From an uncultured Gammaproteobacteria bacterium (lineage in GTDB: Bacteria; Pseudomonadota; Gammaproteobacteria; Arenicellales; Poriferihabitantaceae): a stretch of 16,559 nt of DNA. Location of the stretch: positions 1 through 16,559 of the forward strand of contig CALIFM010000230.1 of NCBI GenBank assembly GCA_938021685.1. The letters run 5' to 3'. The notes under the pieces are model-generated. The model ran no database searches, had not been told where the DNA came from, and was given only the letters and a program-made list of their open reading frames with translations. Positions 1-7,363 of the stretch are shown here, piece after piece; within the stretch, counting starts at the first letter, position 1; every line of letters starts with the position of its first letter. Made by a program: the position numbers and the translations under genes.

Positions 1-66
1 ATATAACTGATTTACTACTGATAGCTAAACTGATGAAAAATAGAACATCTAAAACATTAACCCCAG

Positions 67-714
67 ATTCTTGGTTTATTTCATTCTAAATCAGAAAAAG
101 CTAACAACTGTAATAATTCTAGACGAAAACTACTGCAAACCGCTGCTTGGTCTGCGCCTGTGGTCACTATCGTATCCCTACCCCAGCATGCACAAGCAAC
201 TGTGTGTGGTGTTGATATCTGCCCGACTGCAGAAGATTTCGTGTTTGAACCCATTATTGTAGAGTATCGCGTGGGTGACGCGCCTGATGGTCTCCCCGTA
301 CCAGAGGGGCTCGTTGGTTGGAACTCAGGTGCCCTGCTAACAGGCACAGGCCTAGATAACTGTGAAGGCCTTGAGGTCTCCTGGAAAGTGGAAGATATTG
401 CCTTCAATGGAGAGCTTGTAGATATTACAAACTTTATAACTAATGTAACCGACACACCTGGCTTATGGAGTATAGAAGAAGAAGGTAGCGATTTTGGCGC
501 AGACACTAATAGAGATTCAGCCATACAAATAGTTTATACCGCAACCGTTACTTCAGGTCTTGCTGGTTGCGAACCTTTAACTTTTGGTTTTACAATTGAT
601 GCCGAATATGATGGAGAAGAAGGAGCAGATTATTATAATGAAATAGTTCTAACTATTACGCCTGCTCCCGGCACAGTACTATCAGGCCCTACGACTGTTA
701 CTATCGCACCATAA
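67..714 (+). CDS. Small Tat-exported protein of unknown function (start uncertain)
   Basis: The family of this gene is not recognised. The frame is open from 61 to the TAA at 712-714. It encodes a twin-arginine signal: SRRKLLQ (codons 118-138), a short hydrophobic stretch WSAPVVTIVSLP, and a likely signal peptidase site after HAQA (codon 196-198). The mature part would be about 171 residues, acidic, with four cysteines (mature positions 3, 8, 55 and 124). It is rich in Thr, Val and Gly, as in beta-sandwich secreted proteins, which is inference only. The start is a problem. The first conventional in-frame start is GTG at 160, which would cut away the twin arginines. The only upstream option I see is ATT at 67. 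An ATG at 33 is in another frame and reaches a stop at 87-89; losing one C from the CCCC run at 61-64 would fuse it in frame. The signal peptide closely matches that of the gene at 7364. The product is probably periplasmic or surface-located. Confidence 0.6.
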   Translation: MLGLFHSKSEKANNCNNSRRKLLQTAAWSAPVVTIVSLPQHAQATVCGVDICPTAEDFVFEPIIVEYRVGDAPDGLPVPEGLVGWNSGALLTGTGLDNCEGLEVSWKVEDIAFNGELVDITNFITNVTDTPGLWSIEEEGSDFGADTNRDSAIQIVYTATVTSGLAGCEPLTFGFTIDAEYDGEEGADYYNEIVLTITPAPGTVLSGPTTVTIAP

Positions 715-753
715 AATAGTATTTTTATGACTATAAAATTAAATTGAAAGTTT

Positions 754-782
754 TGGGCTTTTCTTATCAACGGCAAAGCCCA
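754..782. terminator. Inverted repeat between convergent genes, possible terminator
   Basis: A perfect 8-bp stem (TGGGCTTT at 754-761, AAAGCCCA at 775-782) has a 13-base loop. It lies between the end of the first Tat-protein gene (714) and the end of tatD (826), where convergent transcripts should stop. Neither strand has a long U run straight after the stem, so it is weak as an intrinsic terminator. A 12-base palindrome at 782-793 follows directly. Confidence 0.4.
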
Positions 783-825
783 TACTTAAGTATTTCAATA
801 CATTGCCCGAGAGCAACAAACTAGT

Positions 826-1608
826 CTAATAAATAACTGGCTGCGCTGATTTAAATAAGTTGAAAAAATTGGCCGTAGTCTGCTCAGCTAATTCTTCATA
901 CGGTATCTCTCTAAGCTGCGCCACATACTCGGCGGTGTGCTTTACAAAAGCAGGCTGGTTGGGCTTGCCGCGCATCGGCACGGGAGCTAAATACGGCGCA
1001 TCAGTTTCTACCAACAATCGATCCATGGGCACTTTTCTAGCCACCTCTTTTAAGGTTTGTGCATTCTTAAAGGTGACAATGCCTGACATTGAGATGTAAA
1101 AACCCAAGTCCAAAGCCTTTTGCGCAGTGGCCCAATCTTCGGCAAAGCAGTGCATTACCCCGCGGCACTGATCGGCACCGTGGTCTTTGAGCATTTGCAT
1201 TGTGTCACCTGCTGCCTCTCGAGTATGGATGATCAGCGGCTTGTCTACTGCATTAGCTGCGGCGATGTGACGAGCAAAGCGCTCGCGCTGCCAGTCAAGA
1301 TCGCCTTCCTCACGAAAATAATCCAAACCCGTTTCGCCAATGGCGACCACTTTAGGATGTTGCGCCAGTTTCACTAACTCATCCACACTTGGCTCTTGCA
1401 CGTCTTTATAACAAGGGTGTACACCCACAGAAGCAAAAATAAAAGTGTGGTCTTCGGCTATTTTTAGCACCTGCGGGTAATCTTCCAAATTAACTGCAAT
1501 GCACAATAAGTGCTGCACGTCATTAGCCTTAGCTGCCGCTAAGGTAGCCGCTAGGTTCTCACCCATTGGATCAAAATTTAAGTGGCAATGCGAATCAACT
1601 AAACCCAT
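826..1608 (-). CDS. tatD: TatD-family metal-dependent deoxyribonuclease
   Basis: The product has 260 residues, the usual length for TatD/YcfH. The metal-binding set of the amidohydrolase-like TIM barrel is complete: SHCHL (H7, H9), GETGLDY (E92), IIHTR (H128), VMHCF (H153) and ETDAPYL (E201, D203). Family members are Mg-dependent 3'-5' exonucleases or DNases acting in DNA repair and turnover in the cytoplasm; despite the name, TatD is not needed for Tat export. The ATG at 1608 has an AGGAAG ribosome-binding site about 10 bases upstream. It is the last gene of the fabG-tatD block, 77 bases after holB. In many gammaproteobacteria a PilZ-domain gene lies between holB and tatD; here there is none. 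Whether tatD belongs to the E. coli TatD or YcfH branch cannot be settled by eye. Confidence 0.93.
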   Translation of the reverse strand: MGLVDSHCHLNFDPMGENLAATLAAAKANDVQHLLCIAVNLEDYPQVLKIAEDHTFIFASVGVHPCYKDVQEPSVDELVKLAQHPKVVAIGETGLDYFREEGDLDWQRERFARHIAAANAVDKPLIIHTREAAGDTMQMLKDHGADQCRGVMHCFAEDWATAQKALDLGFYISMSGIVTFKNAQTLKEVARKVPMDRLLVETDAPYLAPVPMRGKPNQPAFVKHTAEYVAQLREIPYEELAEQTTANFFNLFKSAQPVIY

Positions 1609-1660
1609 AAAAACTTCCTAGAAAAATGGCCTATCAGCCGCACTATGACAGATCAAGCAA

Positions 1661-1678
1661 AGCGGCGAAGCTGCCGCT
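1661..1678 (-). other. Short GC hairpin in the holB-tatD gap
   Basis: AGCGGC (1661-1666) pairs with GCCGCT (1673-1678) around a six-base loop. It lies eight bases past the holB stop in the direction of transcription. There is no U run after it on the minus strand, so it is at best a weak pause or RNA-processing signal. This 77-base gap is also where pilZ would be expected. Confidence 0.3.
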
Positions 1679-1685
1679 ATTATAC

Positions 1686-2771
1686 TTAAGCGCGCGCGCA
1701 CAGACTGGAGAACTTAATCAATACCTGCTCAGCCAATAACTGCGGATTGAGCTGCTCTACATCGTGGCGCTTAAATTCGGTAATGAAATCATAAAACTTA
1801 AACAAGGCACTAGGCGATAAAGCTTTCAACTTGTTTTGCAAGGTGGGATGAGCGCTTAAATACGAAGCCGCCGCCCCTTTATCTTGTCCAGCTCCTTGGC
1901 CATCGCGTGCACCTTGTGCCAGCATTGCCTGCATCCATTGTAGCAAACGTGGGCTATCCACTAGCTTGGTAAGCTTATCGCTAGTGGCGATGGCATCCAC
2001 CTGCCCAGACACCAGCTGATTAAGCGCTGCCAGCATCTGGCTAAATTGATCTACCTCTTGGTTTTCTAACAAGGCTAATGCAGCCAAAGGAGCCCCGCTG
2101 GCTAGCTGCAAGGCACTGCTGATGTCCGCTGTATCAACCCCTGCTTGCTGGCCAAGCCAAGTGCTGGCATCACGCGCCGCGGGCAAGCTGAGGGCAAACG
2201 GTACGCAGCGGCTGCGTATGGTGATCGGCAGAGCCTCTGGCTGATGGCTGACCAATAATATAATGGTGCTGGTCGGCGGTTCTTCCAGCAACTTAAGTAA
2301 AGCATTCGCCGCATTGGTGTTCATGTCTTCAGCAGGAGCAATCACAACGACTTTATGCTCAGCGCTGTGGTGGGCTAAGGCAGCATTTTGAATCAATTCA
2401 CGAATTTGGTCCACTGCAATAATACGCCGTGGTTTGCGCTTTTTGGCTTTGTCGAAATCTTCTAAATAACGGCTTGCATAACGTTGCAATGGTTCGCTTT
2501 TTAGCAAAGCCAAACGCTCAGAAAACACTAAATGCAAGTCAGGGTGACTACCTGCATTGAACAAGCGGCAATTATCGCAAACACCGCAAGGTGCATTGTC
2601 TTGTCCGCATAGCACATGCTGCGCAGCCTGCAAGGCAAAACCAAGCTTACCTAAGCCCGCCACCCCGCTGAATAAAAGTGCGTGAGGCATCCGCGGGCCA
2701 AAGCTTATAAACCGCTGCCAGTCTTCACTCTGCCAAGGCTGCGCAGCTACGCCTTCAAGTACGTTTGTCAT
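1686..2771 (-). CDS. holB: DNA polymerase III delta-prime subunit
   Basis: Delta-prime is the fixed clamp-loader subunit that helps open and load the beta sliding clamp. From the ATG at 2771 the protein has 361 residues (E. coli about 334). Visible features are HALLFSG followed by the P-loop-like GVAGLGK (36-42), a zinc module with cysteines at 55, 62, 65 and 68, the NALLKLLEEPP stretch, and the SRC motif (TIRSRCVPF) typical of clamp-loader subunits. A longer reading from TTG at 2798 exists, but it adds nine residues ahead of MTNVLEG, which looks like a natural N-terminus, so ATG 2771 was chosen. The gene overlaps the end of tmk by 17 bases, a sign of translational coupling, and I see no strong ribosome-binding site of its own. 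It is followed after 77 bases by tatD, without the usual pilZ. Confidence 0.93.
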   Translation of the reverse strand: MTNVLEGVAAQPWQSEDWQRFISFGPRMPHALLFSGVAGLGKLGFALQAAQHVLCGQDNAPCGVCDNCRLFNAGSHPDLHLVFSERLALLKSEPLQRYASRYLEDFDKAKKRKPRRIIAVDQIRELIQNAALAHHSAEHKVVVIAPAEDMNTNAANALLKLLEEPPTSTIILLVSHQPEALPITIRSRCVPFALSLPAARDASTWLGQQAGVDTADISSALQLASGAPLAALALLENQEVDQFSQMLAALNQLVSGQVDAIATSDKLTKLVDSPRLLQWMQAMLAQGARDGQGAGQDKGAAASYLSAHPTLQNKLKALSPSALFKFYDFITEFKRHDVEQLNPQLLAEQVLIKFSSLCARA

Positions 2772-3405
2772 CGATAAATTGCTGTAACGTACTACCAACT
2801 AATGCACTCACTTGCTCAACCTCGAGACTGGCATCAATCACCTTAATGCGCTGGGGTTCAGCAGCAGCACGCTCCAAATAAATATCACGCACCGCTTGTT
2901 TATAATTAAGGCCTTCTTGCTCAAAACGGTCTTTTTCGCCACGCGTATCCACCCGTGACAGGCCGATTTCAATCGGCAGGTCAAACAACAAGCTTAAGTG
3001 CGGTTTAAAGTCGCCCAATACCCAGCGCTCAAGCTGCTCAATGCGTGACTGTGGCACACCGCTAGCACCTTGATAGGCATAACTGGCATCACTAAAACGG
3101 TCACTAATTACCCAGCTACCTATTTGCAATGCAGGGGCAATTACTTGGGCATAATGCTCAGCACGTGCAGCAAACATCAACAGCAGTTCAGTATCTGGCA
3201 ATAAAGCGGCACCTTTATTATGCAAAAGCGCATCGCGCAGCGCTTCACCTAATGGTGTGCCACCAGGTTCACGGGTGACGGTGGCCTTGATATTATTGTC
3301 CGTCAACACACTGGCAATATGATCAATTTGGGTAGATTTCCCTGCACCATCTGCACCTTCTACGCTAATCAAGCAACCCTGCTTATTTTTTTGCCCCTTG
3401 CTCAT
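2755..3405 (-). CDS. tmk: Thymidylate kinase
   Basis: This enzyme phosphorylates dTMP to dTDP with ATP, the committed step common to salvage and de novo dTTP synthesis. The 216-residue protein has the P-loop VEGADGAGKST (15-25), the substrate motif TREPGGTPLG (44-53), the DRF motif (102-104) followed by SDASYAYQG, and a lid region with RGEKDRFE, as in E. coli-type thymidylate kinases. The ATG at 3405 lies four bases after the mltG stop, and the C-terminus overlaps the start of holB by 17 bases. The mltG-tmk-holB trio is therefore tightly packed and very likely co-transcribed and translationally coupled. Function and start are both well supported. Confidence 0.96.
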   Translation of the reverse strand: MSKGQKNKQGCLISVEGADGAGKSTQIDHIASVLTDNNIKATVTREPGGTPLGEALRDALLHNKGAALLPDTELLLMFAARAEHYAQVIAPALQIGSWVISDRFSDASYAYQGASGVPQSRIEQLERWVLGDFKPHLSLLFDLPIEIGLSRVDTRGEKDRFEQEGLNYKQAVRDIYLERAAAEPQRIKVIDASLEVEQVSALVGSTLQQFIDDKRT

Positions 3406-3409
3406 TGCA

Positions 3410-4546
3410 CTAGCTTTTATTCTTTTTACGGTTAGCCAAATAGCGCTTTACCGCCTTATTATGTTCTTGCAAGCTTTTAGAAAAATAATGCGCGCCCGTG
3501 CCATCGCCAACCGCCACAAAATAAAGCGCCTTAGTTTTCTCGGGGTTGACCGCTGCTTTGATAGCGGCTTCGCCAGGCAAACAAATTGGGGTGGGCGGCA
3601 AACCTTTACGCGTATAAGTATTATAAGGCGTATCAGTTTTAAGGTGCTTGCGGGTGATATTGCCATCGTAAGCATCGCCGATGCCGTAGATTACTGTTGG
3701 ATCAGTCTGCAAGCGCATATCGATGTTTAAACGGTTACGAAACACACCTGAAATCAATGGTCGTTCACTCGCCATCGCCGTTTCCTTTTCAATAATCGAG
3801 GCCATAATCAGCGCTTCATACGGCGTTTTATATGGTTGCCCCTTGGCACGTGAGGCCCAAATTGCATCTAGCTTTTCGTCCATCAGTTTATATGCACGTT
3901 GCAAAATACTGACATCACTATCGCCCTGATGATACAAATAGGTGTCAGGATAAAATAAGCCTTCAGGGTGGATATCACGATCAAATAAGCTTTTCATTAG
4001 CTGCCTGCCGGTAACATTCTCATCCAAGGTTTGCTCAAGGTGCGGCGCTTCTTTCAAGCTGGCCAGCATTTGCTTAAAGTTGCTGCCTTGCACAAACCGT
4101 ACCGTATGGGTCAGTTGGTCTTGCCCTGTAGTAACTTTATCTAAAATTTGTTGCAGGTTTAATCCATCGGCCAGCTGATAACGGCCTGTATGCAGTTTAC
4201 CCGCTAGGCCTGTGCGTTTGGCCAGTAAACGAAAGGAATACGGCTCATCTATCACCTTCATCTTGGTTAACTTCTTGGCAAATACAGAAAAAGAGTCGCC
4301 GCTGTTGATGCGAACAATTTGATTGCTAAAATCTCGCGGCTTATTGATGCTGTCCTGATAATATAGATACAAGCCACCGAGGCATAACAACCCCAGTAGG
4401 CCACCACCAATAAACAAGCGCGTGATAAAACGAGCCAGTCCGTTTTTTTTGCGCTTACCTGCTACATCATTTGTACCGCGTTGAGATAGCGCAGCATCAG
4501 TATCTTGTTTGCTACTTTTACCCCGCGCGCCCTGCTCGGTCGCCAT
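3410..4546 (-). CDS. mltG: Endolytic murein transglycosylase MltG (YceG family)
   Basis: MltG is an inner-membrane lytic transglycosylase that cuts nascent peptidoglycan strands and so ends glycan elongation. The 378-residue protein has a basic, hydrophilic cytoplasmic N-terminus (1-42, with KRKK at 31-34), one membrane segment at about 44-63, then a periplasmic region. The YceG catalytic signature IIEKET is at 251-256; E253 is the likely catalytic glutamate by analogy with E. coli. It is followed by RLQTDPTVIYG (278-288), PYNTY and KGLPPTPICLPGEAAIKAA. The length is close to the family norm of about 340. The ATG at 4546 lies ten bases past the fabF stop. In the usual gammaproteobacterial order pabC (aminodeoxychorismate lyase) lies between fabF and mltG; here there is no room for it. 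Confidence 0.95.
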   Translation of the reverse strand: MATEQGARGKSSKQDTDAALSQRGTNDVAGKRKKNGLARFITRLFIGGGLLGLLCLGGLYLYYQDSINKPRDFSNQIVRINSGDSFSVFAKKLTKMKVIDEPYSFRLLAKRTGLAGKLHTGRYQLADGLNLQQILDKVTTGQDQLTHTVRFVQGSNFKQMLASLKEAPHLEQTLDENVTGRQLMKSLFDRDIHPEGLFYPDTYLYHQGDSDVSILQRAYKLMDEKLDAIWASRAKGQPYKTPYEALIMASIIEKETAMASERPLISGVFRNRLNIDMRLQTDPTVIYGIGDAYDGNITRKHLKTDTPYNTYTRKGLPPTPICLPGEAAIKAAVNPEKTKALYFVAVGDGTGAHYFSKSLQEHNKAVKRYLANRKKNKS

Positions 4547-4556
4547 GATATATGCG

Positions 4557-5795
4557 TTAAACTTGTTTGAAAGCTAAGGTGCCGTTGGTGCCGCCAAAGC
4601 CAAAGGAATTGGAAAGCGCCGCGCGCACCTTGCTGTCACGCCCCACATTAGGCACATAGTCTAAATCACACTCGGGGTCGGGCTGCTCAAGGTTAATGGT
4701 AGGTGGAATGGCCTGGTTGTGCACTGACATAACTGTAGCAACAGCTTCTACGCCACCTGCTGCACCAAGCAAATGACCGATCATTGACTTGATCGAGCTT
4801 ACCGCTAAGCGTCCTGCCTCGCCGCCAAAGGCTGCTTTAACCGCCATCGTTTCGGCAATATCACCTTGTGGCGTTGAAGTACCATGGGCGTTAAGATAAT
4901 CCACATCACTGGTATTTAAACCCGCATGACGCATGGCATTTAGCATGCAACGCGCCGCGCCTTCACCACCCGGAGATGGACTGGTCATATGGTAGGCATC
5001 ACCGCTTAAACCAAAGCCGGCTAGCTCGGCATAAATGGTTGCACCACGTGCTTTAGCATGTTCGTATTCTTCCAACACTAGTACACCTGCGCCTTCACCC
5101 ATTACAAAGCCATCACGGCGTTTGTCCCATGGGCAGCTGGCTTCAGTGGGCGTATCGCCGCGTTTACTTAGCGCCCGTGCAGCGGCAAAGCCAGCAATCG
5201 AAGTAGCGGTGATCGTGGCTTCTGCACCGCCTGCAATCATCACATCAGCATCGCCATATTCAATCAAACGGCTGGCCTCACCAATGGCGTGTGTGCCTGT
5301 CGAACAAGCGGTTACCATCGACAAATTAGGGCCTTTTAAGCCATACTTGATCGACAAATTTCCAGAAATCATATTGATGATCGCCATTGGAATATAAAAC
5401 GGCGATACACGACGTGGCCCACGATCGAATAATAATTGGGTGGTTTTTTCAATGGTGTCCATGCCGCCAATGCCCGCACCAATGTAAGCACCCATGCGTT
5501 CAGCGTTTTGTTCTGTCACTTCAAGGCCCGAGTGCTCAAAGGCTTCTATGCCGGCGCTCATGCCAAGCTGAATAAAGCGATCCATCTTTTTTACTTCTTT
5601 GGCATTAATACGCTCACTGGCATCGAAACCTTTCACTTCACCTGCCACAGTGCAGGCATAGCCTTCTGGATCAAATTGACTGATGCGAGCTAAACCAGAT
5701 TGCCCAGCCATCAAGTTATCCCATGTCTGCTGCAGGTTGTTGCCTACTGGGCTGACTACGCCCAAGCCCGTTACCACCACACGACGTTTATTCAT
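4557..5795 (-). CDS. fabF: 3-oxoacyl-ACP synthase II (FabF)
   Basis: FabF condenses malonyl-ACP with acyl-ACP in the elongation cycle of type II fatty-acid synthesis and takes part in temperature control of unsaturated chains. The 412-residue protein has the complete Cys-His-His triad: C164 in ACSTGTHAIG, H304 in NAHGTSTPQGD and H341 in SIKSMIGHLLGAAGG, with the conserved K336. The C-terminal GFGGTN loop is at 399-404. The length and the N-terminal RRVVVTGLGVVSP are typical of FabF rather than FabB. The ATG at 5795 has no clear ribosome-binding site. The gene is separated from acpP by 170 bases that carry a terminator-like hairpin, so its expression is probably below that of acpP. Confidence 0.97.
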   Translation of the reverse strand: MNKRRVVVTGLGVVSPVGNNLQQTWDNLMAGQSGLARISQFDPEGYACTVAGEVKGFDASERINAKEVKKMDRFIQLGMSAGIEAFEHSGLEVTEQNAERMGAYIGAGIGGMDTIEKTTQLLFDRGPRRVSPFYIPMAIINMISGNLSIKYGLKGPNLSMVTACSTGTHAIGEASRLIEYGDADVMIAGGAEATITATSIAGFAAARALSKRGDTPTEASCPWDKRRDGFVMGEGAGVLVLEEYEHAKARGATIYAELAGFGLSGDAYHMTSPSPGGEGAARCMLNAMRHAGLNTSDVDYLNAHGTSTPQGDIAETMAVKAAFGGEAGRLAVSSIKSMIGHLLGAAGGVEAVATVMSVHNQAIPPTINLEQPDPECDLDYVPNVGRDSKVRAALSNSFGFGGTNGTLAFKQV

Positions 5796-5829
5796 AGCGA
5801 CTATTTAGATAAACAATTTTAAAAATTAA

Positions 5830-5866
5830 AAAAGGCCGACCCTTGCATCACAAGGAGCGGCCTTTT
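5830..5866 (-). terminator. Rho-independent terminator or attenuator between acpP and fabF
   Basis: The stem is nine bp (AAAAGGCCG at 5830-5838 with its complement at 5858-5866), then a two-base internal mismatch, then five more bp (5841-5845 with 5851-5855) around a five-base loop. On the minus strand it is followed by an A/T-rich, mostly U tract (TTTAATTTTT). It should end many acpP transcripts while letting some continue into fabF. This fits the need for much more acyl carrier protein than synthase. Confidence 0.75.
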
Positions 5867-5900
5867 AGTTTACTGCAAGTTTGCCTGTTTTGGCTTTAAT

Positions 5901-5936
5901 CGCTTTTCAGCTATACAGGTACGTCAGCTAAAAGCG
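5901..5936 (-). other. Second hairpin downstream of acpP
   Basis: CGCTTTT (5901-5907) pairs with AAAAGCG (5930-5936), and the adjacent AGCT at 5909-5912 pairs with AGCT at 5926-5929, leaving a single bulged base and a 13-base loop. It lies 30 bases after the acpP stop on the minus strand, ahead of the terminator-like hairpin. It has no U run. It may protect the 3' end of the acpP message or serve as a processing site; this role is inferred. Confidence 0.45.
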
Positions 5937-5965
5937 AGAAAACCAATAATCAAGCAAGAGCGCAA

Positions 5966-6205
5966 TTAAGCACTCATTTGTTCTTCGATGTATGCCACCG
6001 CATCTTTAACTGTTGCAATGGTTTCGGCCTTATCATCAGGAATTTCCATATCGAATTCTTCTTCTAATGCCATGACTAGTTCAACTGTGTCCAGTGAATC
6101 TGCACCCAAGTCGTCAACGAATGAAACCTCTGCGGTCACTTGATCTTCGTTGGCACCTAGCTGCTCAACAACAATTTTTTTTACTCTATCTTCGATACTG
6201 CTCAT
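5966..6205 (-). CDS. acpP: Acyl carrier protein
   Basis: AcpP carries growing acyl chains on a 4'-phosphopantetheine arm in fatty-acid, lipid A and phospholipid synthesis. The 79-residue acidic protein has the phosphopantetheine motif GADSLDTVEL with the modified serine at S37, and the helix II/III sequence EEEFDMEIPDDKAE. Length and sequence are typical of the E. coli family. The ATG at 6205 has a GAGG element about a dozen bases upstream. A 231-base gap from fabG with its own extended -10 promoter, and a terminator-like hairpin after the gene, suggest a strongly expressed and partly independent transcript. Confidence 0.98.
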   Translation of the reverse strand: MSSIEDRVKKIVVEQLGANEDQVTAEVSFVDDLGADSLDTVELVMALEEEFDMEIPDDKAETIATVKDAVAYIEEQMSA

Positions 6206-6321
6206 TTGGGGATTAACCTCATTTTAAAATACTGATTCCTGCCTTGCGCCAAGAATATGAAAAAACCATTACATTAAATGATTTTCAATGTACCTAAGCG
6301 TGGCTTAAGTTGACTGGGGGC

Positions 6322-6352
6322 ATTGTAGCAAATTTTCTAGTTTAGAAAGCAA
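6322..6352 (-). promoter_or_regulatory. Probable sigma-70 promoter for acpP
   Basis: Read on the minus strand there is an extended -10, TGCTACAAT (TACAAT at 6322-6327, TGC at 6328-6330). A TTGCTT at 6347-6352 could be the -35, with a long 19-base spacer that an extended -10 could tolerate. Transcription would start near 6315 and leave a leader of about 110 bases. That leader holds a small hairpin (TAAGC 6295-6299, GCTTA 6303-6307). Confidence 0.5.
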
Positions 6353-6436
6353 TAATTAAGCCTTGAATGCAGCTGTACTGACCTTATAACGCACAACCTA
6401 CTTGAGCTACGCCTAAGTGCTATAAATCATCGACTG

Positions 6437-7189
6437 TTAACCCATATACATGCCACCGTTCACATGCACCACCGTACCTGTCACATACTCAGCCCAAGGC
6501 GAAGCTAGATAAGCCACAGCACCAGCCACATCTTGTGCACTGCCTAAGCGCGCCATTGGAATTTTAGTTAACAGCATGTGTTTTTGCTCATCACTTAAGG
6601 CATCTGTCATGTCAGTTTTGATAAAGCCCGGCGCCACCACGTTAACGGTGATGTTACGCGTAGCAACCTCTTGCGCCAATGAACGACTAAAGCCCACTAA
6701 ACCCGCCTTAGCGGCGGCATAATTGGCTTGACCTGGGTTACCTGTTGCACCCACCACTGAAGAAATATTGATAATCCGCCCAAAACGCGCTTTAGTCATG
6801 CCACGCAAACAGGCCTTACTCATACGAAACACCGACTTTAAATTGGTGTCCATGATGTCGTCCCACTCTTCGTCTTTCATGCGCATCAGCAGGTTATCAC
6901 GTGTTATACCGGCGTTATTGACCAGCACAGCAATCGAGCCAAGCTCCTCATTAATCGACTTAACCAGCGCCACCACGCTGTCATCATCATTGACATTCAA
7001 CACTCTACCGACGCCTTGATGGCCCGCTGCACTTAGGGTATCACCAATACGCTGCGCACCTTCTTTTGTGGTAGCCGTACCAACCACCGTGGCGCCTAAG
7101 CTGCCCATCATTGCCGCCACTGCCGCACCAATACCTCGCGACGCGCCTGTTACTAAACACACCTGTTTTGCTAATATTGGTTCGCTCAT
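6437..7189 (-). CDS. fabG: 3-oxoacyl-ACP reductase FabG
   Basis: FabG reduces 3-oxoacyl-ACP to 3-hydroxyacyl-ACP with NADPH in the elongation cycle. The 250-residue short-chain dehydrogenase has the Rossmann motif TGASRGIG (14-21), NNAG (91-94), N116, and the catalytic S144, Y157 and K161 (NISSVVG, NYAAAKAG). It ends in VNGGMYMG, as true FabG proteins do. Its position directly ahead of acpP-fabF argues for the housekeeping enzyme rather than another dehydrogenase. The ATG at 7189 has AGGG upstream. It is the first gene of the block: the usual upstream neighbours plsX, fabH and fabD are absent, and the gene seems to have its own promoter. Confidence 0.96.
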   Translation of the reverse strand: MSEPILAKQVCLVTGASRGIGAAVAAMMGSLGATVVGTATTKEGAQRIGDTLSAAGHQGVGRVLNVNDDDSVVALVKSINEELGSIAVLVNNAGITRDNLLMRMKDEEWDDIMDTNLKSVFRMSKACLRGMTKARFGRIINISSVVGATGNPGQANYAAAKAGLVGFSRSLAQEVATRNITVNVVAPGFIKTDMTDALSDEQKHMLLTKIPMARLGSAQDVAGAVAYLASPWAEYVTGTVVHVNGGMYMG

Positions 7190-7239
7190 GATACTGAAGC
7201 CCTAAATAAATTATTGATCAAGGTAAAAAACGATACTGA

Positions 7240-7245
7240 ATTATA
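7240..7245 (-). promoter_or_regulatory. Probable -10 element for fabG
   Basis: A perfect TATAAT on the minus strand lies about 50 bases upstream of the fabG start. The -35 region is poor (A/T-rich, no TTGACA-like hexamer at 16-18 bases). A promoter here makes sense because no upstream fab gene could supply read-through transcription. Confidence 0.5.
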
Positions 7246-7305
7246 AAGCCTAAAAGTGCGAGAAAATAGTTTAAATCGGGTAACAACCATTTAACATCGA
7301 AATGC

Positions 7306-7334
7306 TTGCAAAACTTATAATTTTATATTATAAA
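7306..7334 (+). promoter_or_regulatory. Probable sigma-70 promoter for the second Tat-protein gene
   Basis: TTGCAA (7306-7311) and TATAAA (7329-7334) are separated by exactly 17 bases. Transcription would begin near 7341, about 23 bases ahead of the GTG start at 7364. It is divergent from the fabG promoter in the same 174-base gap. Confidence 0.6.
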
Positions 7335-7363
7335 AACATATAAATAATTAATGAGAGCTTACA

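Noticed and set aside
81..524. A 147-codon open frame on the minus strand opposite the first Tat-protein gene
   Set aside because: It is antisense to a gene supported by its conserved Tat signal, has low-complexity Ser/Pro-rich content and matches no family I know.
2772..2798. A TTG start for holB nine codons upstream
   Set aside because: The ATG at 2771 fits the family N-terminus better. The upstream codons read through the end of tmk.
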